Positions 50,611 through 60,015 of a stretch of DNA of 64,000 nt are shown piece by piece. A model generated the notes under the pieces. That model worked only from the letters and a program-made list of their open reading frames with translations. It ran no database searches and was not told the origin of the DNA. Both the position numbers and the translations under genes were made by a program. Origin of the DNA: JAWHTC01 sp032586155 (GTDB taxonomy: Bacteria; Pseudomonadota; Alphaproteobacteria; Rhodobacterales; Rhodobacteraceae); the NCBI RefSeq assembly GCF_032586155.1, contig NZ_JAWHTC010000002.1, positions 1,173,253-1,237,252 of the forward strand, written 5' to 3'. Position 1 is the first letter of the stretch, and each line of letters begins with the position of its first letter.

Positions 50611-51936
50611 TCAGTCGAGCGGATTTTCCAGCACCGCGCCATGCACGACGAGGTTGTTGGCGTCGCCTGCCGGGTTGATGTCGACCTCCATCGCGTAGCT
50701 CTTGTCGGACGAGCCGGACGAAGACTTGGTGTAGGAGGTGTTGACCGACCCGATCGGAATGAAGCCAAACAGGCTGACTGACGCATGGGTTTCGGTGTGG
50801 AAGTACTTCTGGAACGACGCATAGTCATCCTCGGCAAAGAACATCTTGCCCTTGGGCATGGTCGACACCAGAAGCCCGCGCAGCGATTGCAACCCACCGG
50901 CCTTGAGCACCGCCTTGTGATCGGCGGACTGCTGGGCAAAGAACGGGCCGGTATCGTCGCTGTCGTGGCCATAGGCCTGTTTGAGCAGCTGCGACATGTA
51001 CCAGCCGATGGTGTTGTTCGCCGTCAGGTTCGAGGGCGAGGCCGTCAGGTAGCAGACATTGTCGAACTCGAGCTCGATCTTGGCCTTCGACATCAGGCTC
51101 TTGAAATGCTGTTCGCTGTATTGCGAGCTGGTCGCCGCCGAGATGTCCAGGAAGTCGATCGGGAATGACCCGCCGACCTGTCCGTCGATCGAGAAGCTGG
51201 ACGAACTGGTGGCGACATCGGTCAGCTCAACCGAGATCTTGACGGTCTGACCGTTCTGGAACTTGGCCGGGAAGTTCGGGTCGACATTGTAACCCGGGAA
51301 CCAGACCTTGTTGTTGTTGCGGTCAAACGCCTGGATGCCGCCGTTGGTCTGGCTGGGGGTTTGATAGTTGGCTTTGATGCCGGTGATCTGACGCCCAAAG
51401 GCAACTGCGGCCGAGTTGATGTTCGTCATGATGTCGATGGCGGCCTTGGCCTGGTTGTAATCGGCGGCGAACTTGGCCCAGTTCAACGACTGCTTGAAGG
51501 CGTCAGTGAACTGTGCCGTCACATAGTCGATCTTCGAATGGACCCCGGCGGCGGTCATTTCGGCCTCGGTGATCGGGGCAAAGGTCTGCTCCCACGTTGT
51601 CACCAGGTTGTTGAAAACCACCTGGTTCTGGGTTTTCAGCTTGGTGATTTCGTTTTGATCGGCGGTCGACAGGCCATAGGCCATGTCCTGAACCATCTGC
51701 AGGTAGGCATCACCGAACTGGTCGGCGGTCGACCAACTGTCCAACTTGCCCCCGGTACCGGGGATGAATGTGCCGGCAATGACATCATGCGCGCCGTGAT
51801 CCAGAACGCCCGTAGACAATATCGGACGGGTGAGCATCTCGGGGATTGTGAATTGCTCGGGGGACGGCACGCCCGGGGGCAAGCTGGATTGGAATTGCTT
51901 CAAGACGGCAGCCTTAGCTGTAGCAAGATCGGTCAT
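50611..51936 (-). CDS. Unknown protein of the haloperoxidase/subtilase cluster (2)
   Basis: 441 residues, not recognised. N-terminal helical half (LATAKAAVLKQFQSSLPPG ... LKTQNQVVFNNLVTTWEQTFAPI) and a Ser/Thr/Asn-rich, beta-type C-terminal half (VELTDVATSSSSFSIDGQVGG, SVNTSYTKSSSGSSDKSYAMEVD). No signal peptide. The ATG at 51936 has AGGAGAG at good spacing; the longer frame to 52083 lacks one. Divergent from the gene at 52224 across about 290 bases. The composition recalls secreted or pore-forming-like proteins, but I cannot assign a family. Confidence 0.78.
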   Translation of the reverse strand: MTDLATAKAAVLKQFQSSLPPGVPSPEQFTIPEMLTRPILSTGVLDHGAHDVIAGTFIPGTGGKLDSWSTADQFGDAYLQMVQDMAYGLSTADQNEITKLKTQNQVVFNNLVTTWEQTFAPITEAEMTAAGVHSKIDYVTAQFTDAFKQSLNWAKFAADYNQAKAAIDIMTNINSAAVAFGRQITGIKANYQTPSQTNGGIQAFDRNNNKVWFPGYNVDPNFPAKFQNGQTVKISVELTDVATSSSSFSIDGQVGGSFPIDFLDISAATSSQYSEQHFKSLMSKAKIELEFDNVCYLTASPSNLTANNTIGWYMSQLLKQAYGHDSDDTGPFFAQQSADHKAVLKAGGLQSLRGLLVSTMPKGKMFFAEDDYASFQKYFHTETHASVSLFGFIPIGSVNTSYTKSSSGSSDKSYAMEVDINPAGDANNLVVHGAVLENPLD

Positions 51937-52223
51937 TTTCTCTCTCCTAATTGTGTTTTTTTCAATCACTCCTTTGCCGAGGGTCGAAACCCGATCGGCC
52001 CCCTGATCGTTGCGCGTATCGCGGTCCGTTTCCTGATCCCGATACGAAATCACGGCGAAACGTGAATGGCGCTGAGAGGACAAATTTCAGGTTGATTTCG
52101 GATTGGGATCAGGCGTCGCTTGGGACAGCCCCCCACAGTGAATCTCAAGACAGGCCGCTGAAACGGTCGAAGAAAACGAATTGCCCGGTGCATCCACACC
52201 ACGAGGGGCGGGAACAGCAGGGC

Positions 52224-52880
52224 ATGGAAAGAGAGATGCGTTCGAACGTGACCAGACTGCGCGACATACGGGTTCATCCCTATTACCGGGAGGTGCCGAT
52301 CGAGGTGGAACCGGTGTTATCGGGGGCCGTGGGCCAATATCTTGAAGGTCAAGTTCTGAGCCATCAGTTTCACGAACTGGTGCTAGACGAAGACTATGAC
52401 AGCAACGCCCTGCATGTTGGCGCGACCTATAGCTGTTCCGGAGTGGACCCCGACGGCCGGCGCATTCAGACCCATTGGCTGTATTGCACGGCGACGCAGC
52501 CGAAACCGCGTTTCGGCATCACCCGCAACTGGAGCCAGACGGGCGGTGTCGCGCCGCTTGTCACCGATGCTCAAAACCCGCTGATCCGGTTGGAGAAACT
52601 GACCGACCTGACGGTTATCCGCACCTCGCCGCCTCCATGGCTCGGTGTGTCGCAGGTCCAGATCGGGATGCGTGGGTGGCTGGTCATGACATCGCTGACC
52701 GCACCGTTTGCGATGGGCATCCTGATCGACGATCCGACGCTACCGCCGACGATTTCCGAAGGAACGGACAATATCGCGATCTCGGCCAAATGCCCGCGCA
52801 CCCTGCAATCCATCGGCTTCGACACGCTTAGCTGTGTCGAGGCCGGAAACCCCGCTTTGTTCCTTGAAAGGGTATCGTGA
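52224..52880 (+). CDS. Unknown protein of the haloperoxidase/subtilase cluster (3)
   Basis: 218 residues, not recognised. Mostly beta-type text with conserved-looking aromatic positions (FHELVLDEDYDSNALHVGATYSCSG, THWLYCTATQPKPRFGI, GWLVMTSLTAPFAMGI). No signal peptide. ATG at 52224 chosen; an ATG at 52236 is a close alternative and the ribosome site is weak for both. It overlaps the regulator gene by one base (TGATG), so the two are coupled. Confidence 0.68.
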   Translation: MEREMRSNVTRLRDIRVHPYYREVPIEVEPVLSGAVGQYLEGQVLSHQFHELVLDEDYDSNALHVGATYSCSGVDPDGRRIQTHWLYCTATQPKPRFGITRNWSQTGGVAPLVTDAQNPLIRLEKLTDLTVIRTSPPPWLGVSQVQIGMRGWLVMTSLTAPFAMGILIDDPTLPPTISEGTDNIAISAKCPRTLQSIGFDTLSCVEAGNPALFLERVS

Positions 52881-54745
52881 TGCCCGCACTGTATTTAAAC
52901 GCGAAGGACTGCTACCATCGCGAGTGTGGGGGAACGGGTCCATCCCTGTGGGTGGCAAACAACGATGAATGCAACAGGCATTTCGGCAACGTCCATTTTG
53001 GCGGTGCGCGGGACCGGTGCGGCATTCGGACAGGTGATGGGCCGGAAACTGTGGTCGGAACTTGGGAGGCGGCGATTTCCGTGGATAAGGACGCAGCACC
53101 GGATCGCATTCGGCTGGGTGACGCGATCTATCATGTAGCAACTGATCGGCTGATCGGGGCCGCCGGTGATGAAATTCTTCTCAGGTGGCAATCAGCGCAG
53201 GTGCTGCGGTATCTGGCTGCGAGGCTGGGAAGGTTGGTGCCACGCGACGATCTGATTGCCGAGATTTGGCCTGATGTGTCGGTCACGGATGACAGCCTGA
53301 CCCAGTGCATTGCAGATATTCGCCGGGGGTTGGGCGACCATGACCACGTTCTGCTCAAGACCCTGCGCAAGCGGGGCTACATCCTGAATGGACAGGCCAT
53401 TCATGTGCCACCTGCTGTACCCGCTGTCCCTGACCCAAAGGCCATGGCCGAAGCCCCGGCATCGTTTCAGCCGGCCACGCATTCGGAAACGGCTCCGGAG
53501 GCACCAGTCGCAGCCGGTGCCGAGAGTGCCGTCGGCGCCCGGCTTGATCCACGCGATGTGTTGCCGACGCTTGCGGTTATGCCGCTGCGTCGCTTGCCCC
53601 AGGGTGACAATGACCCGCTTGGCATCTTTGCCGCCGATGAAATCTCCGGCGCACTTGGCCGGGCCGAGGACGTTAATATCATCTCGCGCCTGAGCACCGG
53701 CAACTTGCGAGGCCGAGATGGCGATCTGCGCGACATGGGCCGGACGCTGAATGCCGATTTCGTGTTGTCCGGGTATCTGGCCAATGACGGCACCAACGCA
53801 ATCATGTCGGTCGAACTGGCCGAGACTGAAAACCGGTTCGTTCTGTGGTCGGACCGGATGAAGCTCAGGGTCGGGACCCTTCTGGAGCAGACCGACTGGG
53901 TCGAGCGGATTGTGCATCACATCCACAACGCGATCATGGTGAACGAGATCCGCCGGGTGCGGTCGCGGCCGGTTGAAAACCTGAAACTGTTCAGTGTTCT
54001 GCACGGGGCGATCGGGCTGATGCACCGCTTTTCACCAAAAGAGTTCAACGCTGCCCGGGACTATCTGGAGTTTGTTGCTAGCCGCGCGCCAAACAGCCCG
54101 GCACCATTGGCTTGGCTGGGGCGCTGGCACGTGTTGCGCACGGTGCAGGGCTGGACCGAAGATCCGGGTCGCGAGGCGCGTGATGCGCTGAGTTTCACCT
54201 CGCGGGCTCTGGATCTGGACCCTGACAACAGCCTTGCTCTGGTCTGTGAAGGGCAGGTTCTGGCGCATCTGGCGCATCGGCTGGATGAGGCGGAAGAACG
54301 TTATGAAACTGCATTGATTTCGAACCCCAATGATGCGCAGGGGCGCGCGTTGCGCGGCATGCTGGCAGCGTTTCGCGATGATGGCGCAAAGGGCACCCGC
54401 AATACCGAGCGCGCCCTGCACCTGACGCCGTTGGATCCGCACCGGTATTTCTATCTCGTGTTGGCGGCGGCGGCGAACCTGTCTGCGGGCGATTATTCAC
54501 GCGCGGTGACGTTGGCCAAGGAATCGCTGCGGCTGAACCGGACTCACGTGTCGACCCTGCGTACGCTGGCCGCGGCGCAGGCAGGTGCAGGCGATGGCGA
54601 GAGCGCGCGCAAGACGGCAGGCGAATTGATGCGGCTGCAACCCGAGTTGCGGGTCAGCAAATGGCTGAAATCGACGCCCAGCGCGGATTACGAGGTCGGT
54701 CGGCGCTTTGCCGATTTGCTGCGGAGCGCAGGGGTACCCGACTAG
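52880..54745 (+). CDS. OmpR-type winged-helix/TPR regulator (CadC-like)
   Basis: 621 residues. After about 70 unfamiliar residues comes a winged-helix DNA-binding domain (about 75-165): VLRYLAARLGRLVPRDDLIAEIWPDVSVTDDSLTQCIADIRRGL ... LLKTLRKRGYIL. A Pro/Ala linker leads to an adenylate-cyclase-like alpha/beta segment (TLAVMPLRRLPQGDNDPLGIFAADEISGAL) and then TPR-type helices to the end. No membrane span, unlike CadC, so a soluble regulator. Its position at the head of the haloperoxidase-like and subtilase genes suggests it controls that cluster. Confidence 0.87.
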   Translation: MPALYLNAKDCYHRECGGTGPSLWVANNDECNRHFGNVHFGGARDRCGIRTGDGPETVVGTWEAAISVDKDAAPDRIRLGDAIYHVATDRLIGAAGDEILLRWQSAQVLRYLAARLGRLVPRDDLIAEIWPDVSVTDDSLTQCIADIRRGLGDHDHVLLKTLRKRGYILNGQAIHVPPAVPAVPDPKAMAEAPASFQPATHSETAPEAPVAAGAESAVGARLDPRDVLPTLAVMPLRRLPQGDNDPLGIFAADEISGALGRAEDVNIISRLSTGNLRGRDGDLRDMGRTLNADFVLSGYLANDGTNAIMSVELAETENRFVLWSDRMKLRVGTLLEQTDWVERIVHHIHNAIMVNEIRRVRSRPVENLKLFSVLHGAIGLMHRFSPKEFNAARDYLEFVASRAPNSPAPLAWLGRWHVLRTVQGWTEDPGREARDALSFTSRALDLDPDNSLALVCEGQVLAHLAHRLDEAEERYETALISNPNDAQGRALRGMLAAFRDDGAKGTRNTERALHLTPLDPHRYFYLVLAAAANLSAGDYSRAVTLAKESLRLNRTHVSTLRTLAAAQAGAGDGESARKTAGELMRLQPELRVSKWLKSTPSADYEVGRRFADLLRSAGVPD

Positions 54746-54773
54746 CACTAAACATTTATCAAGGAGACGCGAC

Positions 54774-55955
54774 ATGACCACCAATCCAGAGAGTGCGTTC
54801 AGCGCATTCAGTGCCTTTAGTGCGTTCAGCGCTTTCAGTGCTTTTTCCAGCCAAAGTGCCTTTTCTGCCTTCGGCGCGCCGGGCGGCGGAGAAAATCCGA
54901 TGTTGGCTGACGCCTTCATGACCAATCGCGATGGCATAGTTGGCGCGCGACTGGACCAGATCGGCAATGTGCAGCCAGGCGTGCGCAATGATCCCCGCAC
55001 CCTGAAACGTCTGTCACCCGCGGTGCGCGCGGCAATCTATCAGGCCGAGCTTGGGCCAAGTGTCGATGTCAGCTTCGAACAAGAAGGTGATACACCCACC
55101 GCAACCCTGTGGCGCCGCAGCGAGGTCAAGGGCAGCAATCGCCGGGTCGACTACGACTCGTTGGTTGCGATGACCGGCCCGACCATCGAACAGCTGACTT
55201 GCCAGCTGGATCTGGTCGCGGGTTACGCCCAGATTCGCCCGGACCGTGCCGCCGAGGTTCTGACCCAGGTGGCTGCCCCGGCACCATTCTTCTCGACCAT
55301 CGGCTTCATCGACCCGGGCCGCACGCCTTATACGCTCGAGTTTCTTTTCACCGCCCTGGGGTTCGGCTCGGCCCTGATCCAGCGGATGAAATTCGCCCTG
55401 TCGGTGAAACGCCCGATTGAGTTTTCGCCGCAGATACAGCCGATGATCCCGACACCAACGCATGGATCCCTGCCCAGCGGTCACGCGACCGAGGCCTTTC
55501 TGATGGCGCGGTTGATCTGGAAGTTGATGCTGCATTCCAACGCGCCGCAATACAGTGACAAGGCCTATTGGGGCGAAATGCTGATGCGGCTGGCATCGCG
55601 CATTGCCACAAACCGCACCGTGGCCGGGGTGCATTTCCCGATCGACAGCGCGGCCGGCGCCGTTCTGGGCTGTACCATGGCCGAGCATGTCTACAATCAG
55701 TGCTGTGGCGGCGATTGGTGGTCGTCTGATTTCAACGGGCCGAATTTCGACGAAAATGACGATTTCGATTGGCACAAGATTTACGACGCCAAGGACGACC
55801 GGATGAAGAAAAAGGCGGCATCGCGCCACGGTGTCTGGGCCAGCGCCAAAAAGCATGACCCCTCGGGGGAGGCGTTTTCGCCGGTTTTGGCCTGGCTGTG
55901 GGAAAAAGCGCTGGACGAATGGCAGGACCATGAGCCCTGCAACGAAACCGCGTGA
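54774..55955 (+). CDS. PAP2/vanadium-haloperoxidase-like protein with N-terminal AFS repeat
   Basis: 393 residues. The acid-phosphatase/haloperoxidase site is present: K206-x6-R213-P214, PSGH (His237) and R-x5-H287-x3-D291 in NRTVAGVHFPID. These bind phosphate or vanadate, so it may be a haloperoxidase or a phosphatase; sequence alone does not decide. Residues about 7-34 are a low-complexity Ser-Ala-Phe repeat with no signal-peptide charge pattern. AAGGAG at 54761-54766 fixes the ATG. Conserved cysteine pair in YNQCCGGDWW. Between the regulator and the subtilase. Confidence 0.85.
   Translation: MTTNPESAFSAFSAFSAFSAFSAFSSQSAFSAFGAPGGGENPMLADAFMTNRDGIVGARLDQIGNVQPGVRNDPRTLKRLSPAVRAAIYQAELGPSVDVSFEQEGDTPTATLWRRSEVKGSNRRVDYDSLVAMTGPTIEQLTCQLDLVAGYAQIRPDRAAEVLTQVAAPAPFFSTIGFIDPGRTPYTLEFLFTALGFGSALIQRMKFALSVKRPIEFSPQIQPMIPTPTHGSLPSGHATEAFLMARLIWKLMLHSNAPQYSDKAYWGEMLMRLASRIATNRTVAGVHFPIDSAAGAVLGCTMAEHVYNQCCGGDWWSSDFNGPNFDENDDFDWHKIYDAKDDRMKKKAASRHGVWASAKKHDPSGEAFSPVLAWLWEKALDEWQDHEPCNETA
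54794..54871 (+). repeat. In-frame SAF codon repeat
   Basis: About nine Ser-Ala-Phe triplets, interrupted once by Ser-Gln, near the N-terminus of the haloperoxidase-like protein. Codons vary (TCA/AGC/AGT/TCT, GCG/GCA/GCC/GCT), so the repeat is kept at the protein level and is not a recent DNA slippage tract. Confidence 0.8.
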
Positions 55956-55964
55956 TCGGTGGTC

Positions 55965-57983
55965 ATGATGCTGAGCTGGCGGAACACCCCCGACGTAAAC
56001 GTGCTGGACCCGGTGACGGATTTCCGTCTGTCGATGCCGGACAGCCATTTCCCATCTGACCCCGTTGAAACCTGGTGGTCCGTTTTGATCGAAATCGAAA
56101 ACACTTCGATTGATAAGTTCGAAGCGGCGCTCTCGGAACATGCAAGCGATCTTTTGATACCGGTGGCCTATGATGCCACCGACCGGGCAAAGGTGCGGCT
56201 TCTGCAACCGGTCACGATCTTTGCCCGCAAGGCGCTGATCGACGTGTTGAACCAGATCGAAAACCCTTATGGCGTTGTGTCGCTCCGGCTTGGGGCCGTC
56301 ACGCCTGAGCGGTTCCTGGATCATGACGCTACATCGTCGTCAATGAAACGGGTCACGGTTTCGGACGATGCGGTGGTCATGGCGGTAATCGATGATGGTA
56401 TCGCCATTGCCCATGATCTGCTGCGCAAGGATCGAACGGAAACCCGGGTTGAACACGCCACGATATTCGAGGCTGATCCGCGCAAGATCGATTCTCACTG
56501 CAGTATCGGGCGGGCGCTGAACCGCGAGGACATCAACGGCATTTTGCGTGACTGCACCCATAACGGGTTGCTTAATGAAGAGAGCTTTTATGCCCAATCC
56601 GGGCAGGTCGATTTGAAAGCACAGGTTGTGTCCACCGTGGCGCAACGAGTGTCGCACGGCACCCATGTCGCCGCGATTGCGGCAAGCCAGCCGATGCAGC
56701 ATGCCGACGATAAGCGTCCGGTGATCTGCGCCGTGCTGCCTTCACGCGTCGTCGAAGATACCACTGGACTGGACCTGTTGCCGATCCTTTACCTGGCCTT
56801 TCACATCCTGTCGAAACAGGCTGGACGGTTCCACATCCACAACAAGGGACCTGCACCGGTTGTATTCAATTTCTCATTCGGCAACACCGGTGGGCCGCAT
56901 GATGGTACAGGGCTTTTTGCCGGGATGTTCGATCACTTTTTCGGGGTGGATTCGGACATGGCCAAGCGGGGGCAAAAGGCGTGGATCACCCTGCCAGTCG
57001 GCAACAGCAACCTTGGGCGGATGCATGCAGAGGCCAGTGACGGGACCGCCGACATGGCGCTCGATCTGATGGTTCAGCCCGACGATCATACCCCCAGCAA
57101 CATTCAGGTCTGGCTGCCCACCAGCGCTGAGGATAATCAGCCCGACTTTGCAACCGTACACGTCACTGTACCGGGCAGCGGCCAGCGCGGTGCGATCCAA
57201 ACCCAGCCGGGCCAGAGCGTTTCGCTGACCAATGACGCGGGCGAGGAAATTGCCCGGCTGGCCTATCAATACATTGGTGGTCGCACCAAGCGCGGCCTTG
57301 TCACCCTGACGCTTAGCCCCACCGCCGACCTGGACCGGGATCCGGTTCTGGCGCCTGCAGGTCTGTGGCAGTTGGAGATTGTCCGCAATGACGGGGCCCC
57401 GGATGGCGTTATTCATGCCTGGGTGCGCCGGGACGAAACCCTGCCGGGGTCGCGCTCAGGCGGGCGGCAGGCCTACTTTGATGATCTGGGTTATGTGCGG
57501 TTTGACCGATTCGGCGCGCCACTGGCCACTGACCCACCGGCCAGTGATTGTCCGGTGCGCAGGGCGGGCACTTTGAGCGGGTTCGCCTGCGGCCCCGAGC
57601 CGATTGTCGTGGCGGGCTATAGTGAACGCGAGGCGGAGCTATCCGGCTATTCCTCGGCCGGGCCGCTCAACCCGCGTGGGGAAGCGCCTGGCCTGGATCG
57701 CGAAGGTCCCGATCTGGCGGCGAAATCCGATGACAGCTACCTTCTGCGCGGGGTCTTCAGCGCCGGATCGCGCAGCGGTTCCTGGGTGCGATTGTCCGGC
57801 ACCAGCGTAGCGTCGCCTCGAGTCGCCCGGGCAGCAGCAGATGGCATCCACGATGGTTCGGGCGATGGCCGCGGTTGGAGCCACGCGGCGGCCAAACGCC
57901 ACCCGTTCGATCTTGATCCAGACACCGAGCGCAGCCGCGCCGGTGCGGGCGGCATCACAATACCAATTTGGTCGGAGAGGTGA
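55965..57983 (+). CDS. Subtilisin-like serine peptidase (S8)
   Basis: 672 residues. Catalytic triad: Asp143 in VMAVIDDGIAIAHD, His231 in VSHGTHVAAIAA, Ser614 in LSGTSVASPRVA, with NFSFGNTGG as the oxyanion region. A large insertion (about residues 310-600) with beta-type text separates His and Ser blocks. No signal peptide is seen, so it may act inside the cell or leave by another route. The end RAGAGGITIPIW resembles subtilase C-termini. Starts 9 bases after the haloperoxidase-like gene; ribosome site weak, and the GTG at 55959 is an alternative. Could process products of the cluster (inference). Confidence 0.87.
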   Translation: MMLSWRNTPDVNVLDPVTDFRLSMPDSHFPSDPVETWWSVLIEIENTSIDKFEAALSEHASDLLIPVAYDATDRAKVRLLQPVTIFARKALIDVLNQIENPYGVVSLRLGAVTPERFLDHDATSSSMKRVTVSDDAVVMAVIDDGIAIAHDLLRKDRTETRVEHATIFEADPRKIDSHCSIGRALNREDINGILRDCTHNGLLNEESFYAQSGQVDLKAQVVSTVAQRVSHGTHVAAIAASQPMQHADDKRPVICAVLPSRVVEDTTGLDLLPILYLAFHILSKQAGRFHIHNKGPAPVVFNFSFGNTGGPHDGTGLFAGMFDHFFGVDSDMAKRGQKAWITLPVGNSNLGRMHAEASDGTADMALDLMVQPDDHTPSNIQVWLPTSAEDNQPDFATVHVTVPGSGQRGAIQTQPGQSVSLTNDAGEEIARLAYQYIGGRTKRGLVTLTLSPTADLDRDPVLAPAGLWQLEIVRNDGAPDGVIHAWVRRDETLPGSRSGGRQAYFDDLGYVRFDRFGAPLATDPPASDCPVRRAGTLSGFACGPEPIVVAGYSEREAELSGYSSAGPLNPRGEAPGLDREGPDLAAKSDDSYLLRGVFSAGSRSGSWVRLSGTSVASPRVARAAADGIHDGSGDGRGWSHAAAKRHPFDLDPDTERSRAGAGGITIPIWSER

Positions 57984-58096
57984 TCGTCTCTCGCCGGGAT
58001 CAACGGTGTTAAGCTGTTTCTATGAGCCTTACGTGACGCGCAAGGGTGCAAACGTTCGGATTGGTCATCTGACCGTTCTTGATGAGATCTGAAAAG

Positions 58097-58120
58097 TGGT
58101 GCCGGTGATACGGATTGAAC
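58097..58120 (-). other. tRNA 3'-end remnant, probable attachment site
   Basis: Read on the minus strand, GTTCAATCCGTATCACC followed by GGCACCA looks like the T-loop, acceptor strand and CCA of a tRNA (tRNA-Thr-like), but no matching 5' half follows beyond 58120. It lies 137 bases before a P4-type integrase. The orientation implies that the intact tRNA and the other end of the element lie to the right, outside the window. Confidence 0.5.
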
Positions 58121-58256
58121 TACCTTTCACCTTGCACCGAAGGGAACATTCTTTCTTTTATAAACAATACATTAAGGAATATTTTTGTCTTACCGTGTTC
58201 CATTTTTACATCGTGATATCCCAGATCTAAGGGTGGATATTTGGGTGGGCAGAGAA

Positions 58257-59420
58257 ATGCGTGCATTGAACAAACCCTCAGCGGCACAGGTGAAGAACGC
58301 ACCTCCGGGAAAACACTCGGATGGCGGAGGATTGTGGCTGCACAAGCGACCGGATGGCGGTGCCCAGTGGTTCCTTCGTGTGACCGTGCATGGCCGGCGC
58401 CGAGAGATGGGGCTCGGCGGCTTGCTATTTGTCTCGTTGAAGGAGGCACGAGAGGAAGCCGAGAAATGGCGGGCCGTGGCCAGAAAGGGCAAAGACCCTA
58501 TCAAGGAGCTTGAGCGTCAAAGGCGGTTGGCGGCTCGTGACGATCACACACTTGAGGTGGTGGCTCACGAGGCTTTCGAGGCTCGCAAGGCGGAGCTGAA
58601 TGGTGACGGCAAAGCAGGCCGCTGGTTCTCGCCACTGGAGCTGCATGTCCTGCCAAAGATCGACCATGTACCTATCGAGGAGATCGATCAACAGGATATC
58701 AAGAATACCCTTGCCCCGATCTGGCATACAAAGGCGGACACGGCACGCAAGGCTATGAACCGGGTTGGCATCGTCATGCGCCACGCCGCCGCGATGGGCC
58801 TGGATGTGGATATCCAAGCCACTGACTAGGCCAATGCCCTCCTCGGGAAGTCGCGCCACAAGCCGAAGCATATGCTGGCTATGGATTGGCGAGACGTACC
58901 AGGCTTCTACGCTAGCCTTGATGAGGGAACGGTCACTCACTTGGCTCTGCGCCTTTTAATCCTTACCGCAACGCGCTCGAGCGAGATAAGGTTCTGCCGC
59001 CTTGATGAGATCGAGGGTGATACCTGGATTGTTCCCGGCGAACGTATGAAGGCGGGAAAAGAGCATCGCATTCCCTTATCGCTGGAAGCGCAGGCAATTG
59101 TCGACCAAGCGAAGCCATTCGCGCGTGATGGCTTCCTGTTTCCAAGCGTCCGCAAGGGCGTCATCTCCGACGCCACAATGGCCCGCCTGATGGAACGCCG
59201 AGGCCTTAAGGCACGGCGACACGGCTTCAGGTCCAGTTTCCGGACCTGGTGTGCTGAGGCGACGGACACGCCACGTGAGGTCGCGGAGACGGCGCTCGCC
59301 CATGTGGTCGGAGGTGCCGTCGAACGCGCTTACCGGCGAACGGACTATTTGGAACAACGGCGGGAATTGATGGAGCGGTGGGCGCAGCGCGTTGTGGAAG
59401 GACTTACGGAAAGTGAATGA
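58257..59420 (+). pseudogene. P4-type tyrosine integrase interrupted by an amber codon
   Basis: Reads as one 387-residue integrase except for a TAG at 58827-58829 that stops the first half after residue 190; both halves are in the same frame. The N-terminal DUF4102-like part has PPGKHSDGGGLWLHKRPDGG. Behind the stop the catalytic residues are intact: Arg in TATRSSEIRF, HGFRSSFRTW (HxxR) and Tyr in AYRRTDYLEQRR. A single C-to-T change (CAG to TAG) would explain it. Likely inactive, which would freeze the element in place. The ATG at 58257 is preferred over an upstream TTG. Confidence 0.85.
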
Positions 59421-60015
59421 GGAAAAATCCACCAAGTTGGCAAAGTATATCAAACGGCAGTTCGACGAACTAACGCCGGCGGCCAAAAACAAAGTCTGGA
59501 TGTTTTGGCCTGGGGATCGACTTGTAAAGGCGGCGAGAAATTTGGGCAGCGGTGCGTCGTTTCTTGAAGCCCTCTGGTTAGCCGAAGGCAGGCTTACAAA
59601 AAAGGAAAGACTTTACGCAGTTAGTGCGAGGGATTTTGAAAAATTGTACGTCCTCGCACAAAACAACCCCGAAGCCTATGACCTCTTAGCCGAGATTTGC
59701 TCCTCGACACTCTGTGCGGGTTCCGATCTGTCAAAAAATCAAAGAGCTGTTGCCGGGGCAATTTTGCAAGGGGTTATGAAACGCCCAAAACGTTCCTATG
59801 CCGGACAGACCTTGTTTGAAGAAGGCCTATTGACGGATACTGTAGCTAAAACTGCGGCACTTGTTGTCGTCATCATCGCTGTGAATACAGCGTGGTTAGG
59901 ATTTGGGTCGCTTTTCTCGCGACTATTGAGCCGTCTCCGCACTGGACGTATGGCCAATATCGGTTTCGCGATCATGCTCATTGTCTCAGTCGGATTAGCG
60001 CTATCTGACCTTTGA
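59413..60015 (+). CDS. Small membrane protein next to the integrase, unknown function
   Basis: 200 residues. Soluble helical N-terminal part (STKLAKYIKRQFDELTPAAKN), then two membrane spans near the C-terminus (TAALVVVIIAVNTAWLGFGSLF and IGFAIMLIVSVGLALSDL) separated by an Arg-rich loop. GTG at 59413 follows GAAGGA and overlaps the integrase end by 8 bases. More AT-rich than the core genes, so probably cargo of the integrated element. Not recognised. Confidence 0.65.
   Translation: MNEEKSTKLAKYIKRQFDELTPAAKNKVWMFWPGDRLVKAARNLGSGASFLEALWLAEGRLTKKERLYAVSARDFEKLYVLAQNNPEAYDLLAEICSSTLCAGSDLSKNQRAVAGAILQGVMKRPKRSYAGQTLFEEGLLTDTVAKTAALVVVIIAVNTAWLGFGSLFSRLLSRLRTGRMANIGFAIMLIVSVGLALSDL

Noticed and set aside
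58827..58829. TAG in the integrase read as pyrrolysine
   Set aside because: No pyrrolysine genes are seen, the local MttB homologue has no amber codon, and integrases do not use pyrrolysine; a CAG-to-TAG mutation is simpler.
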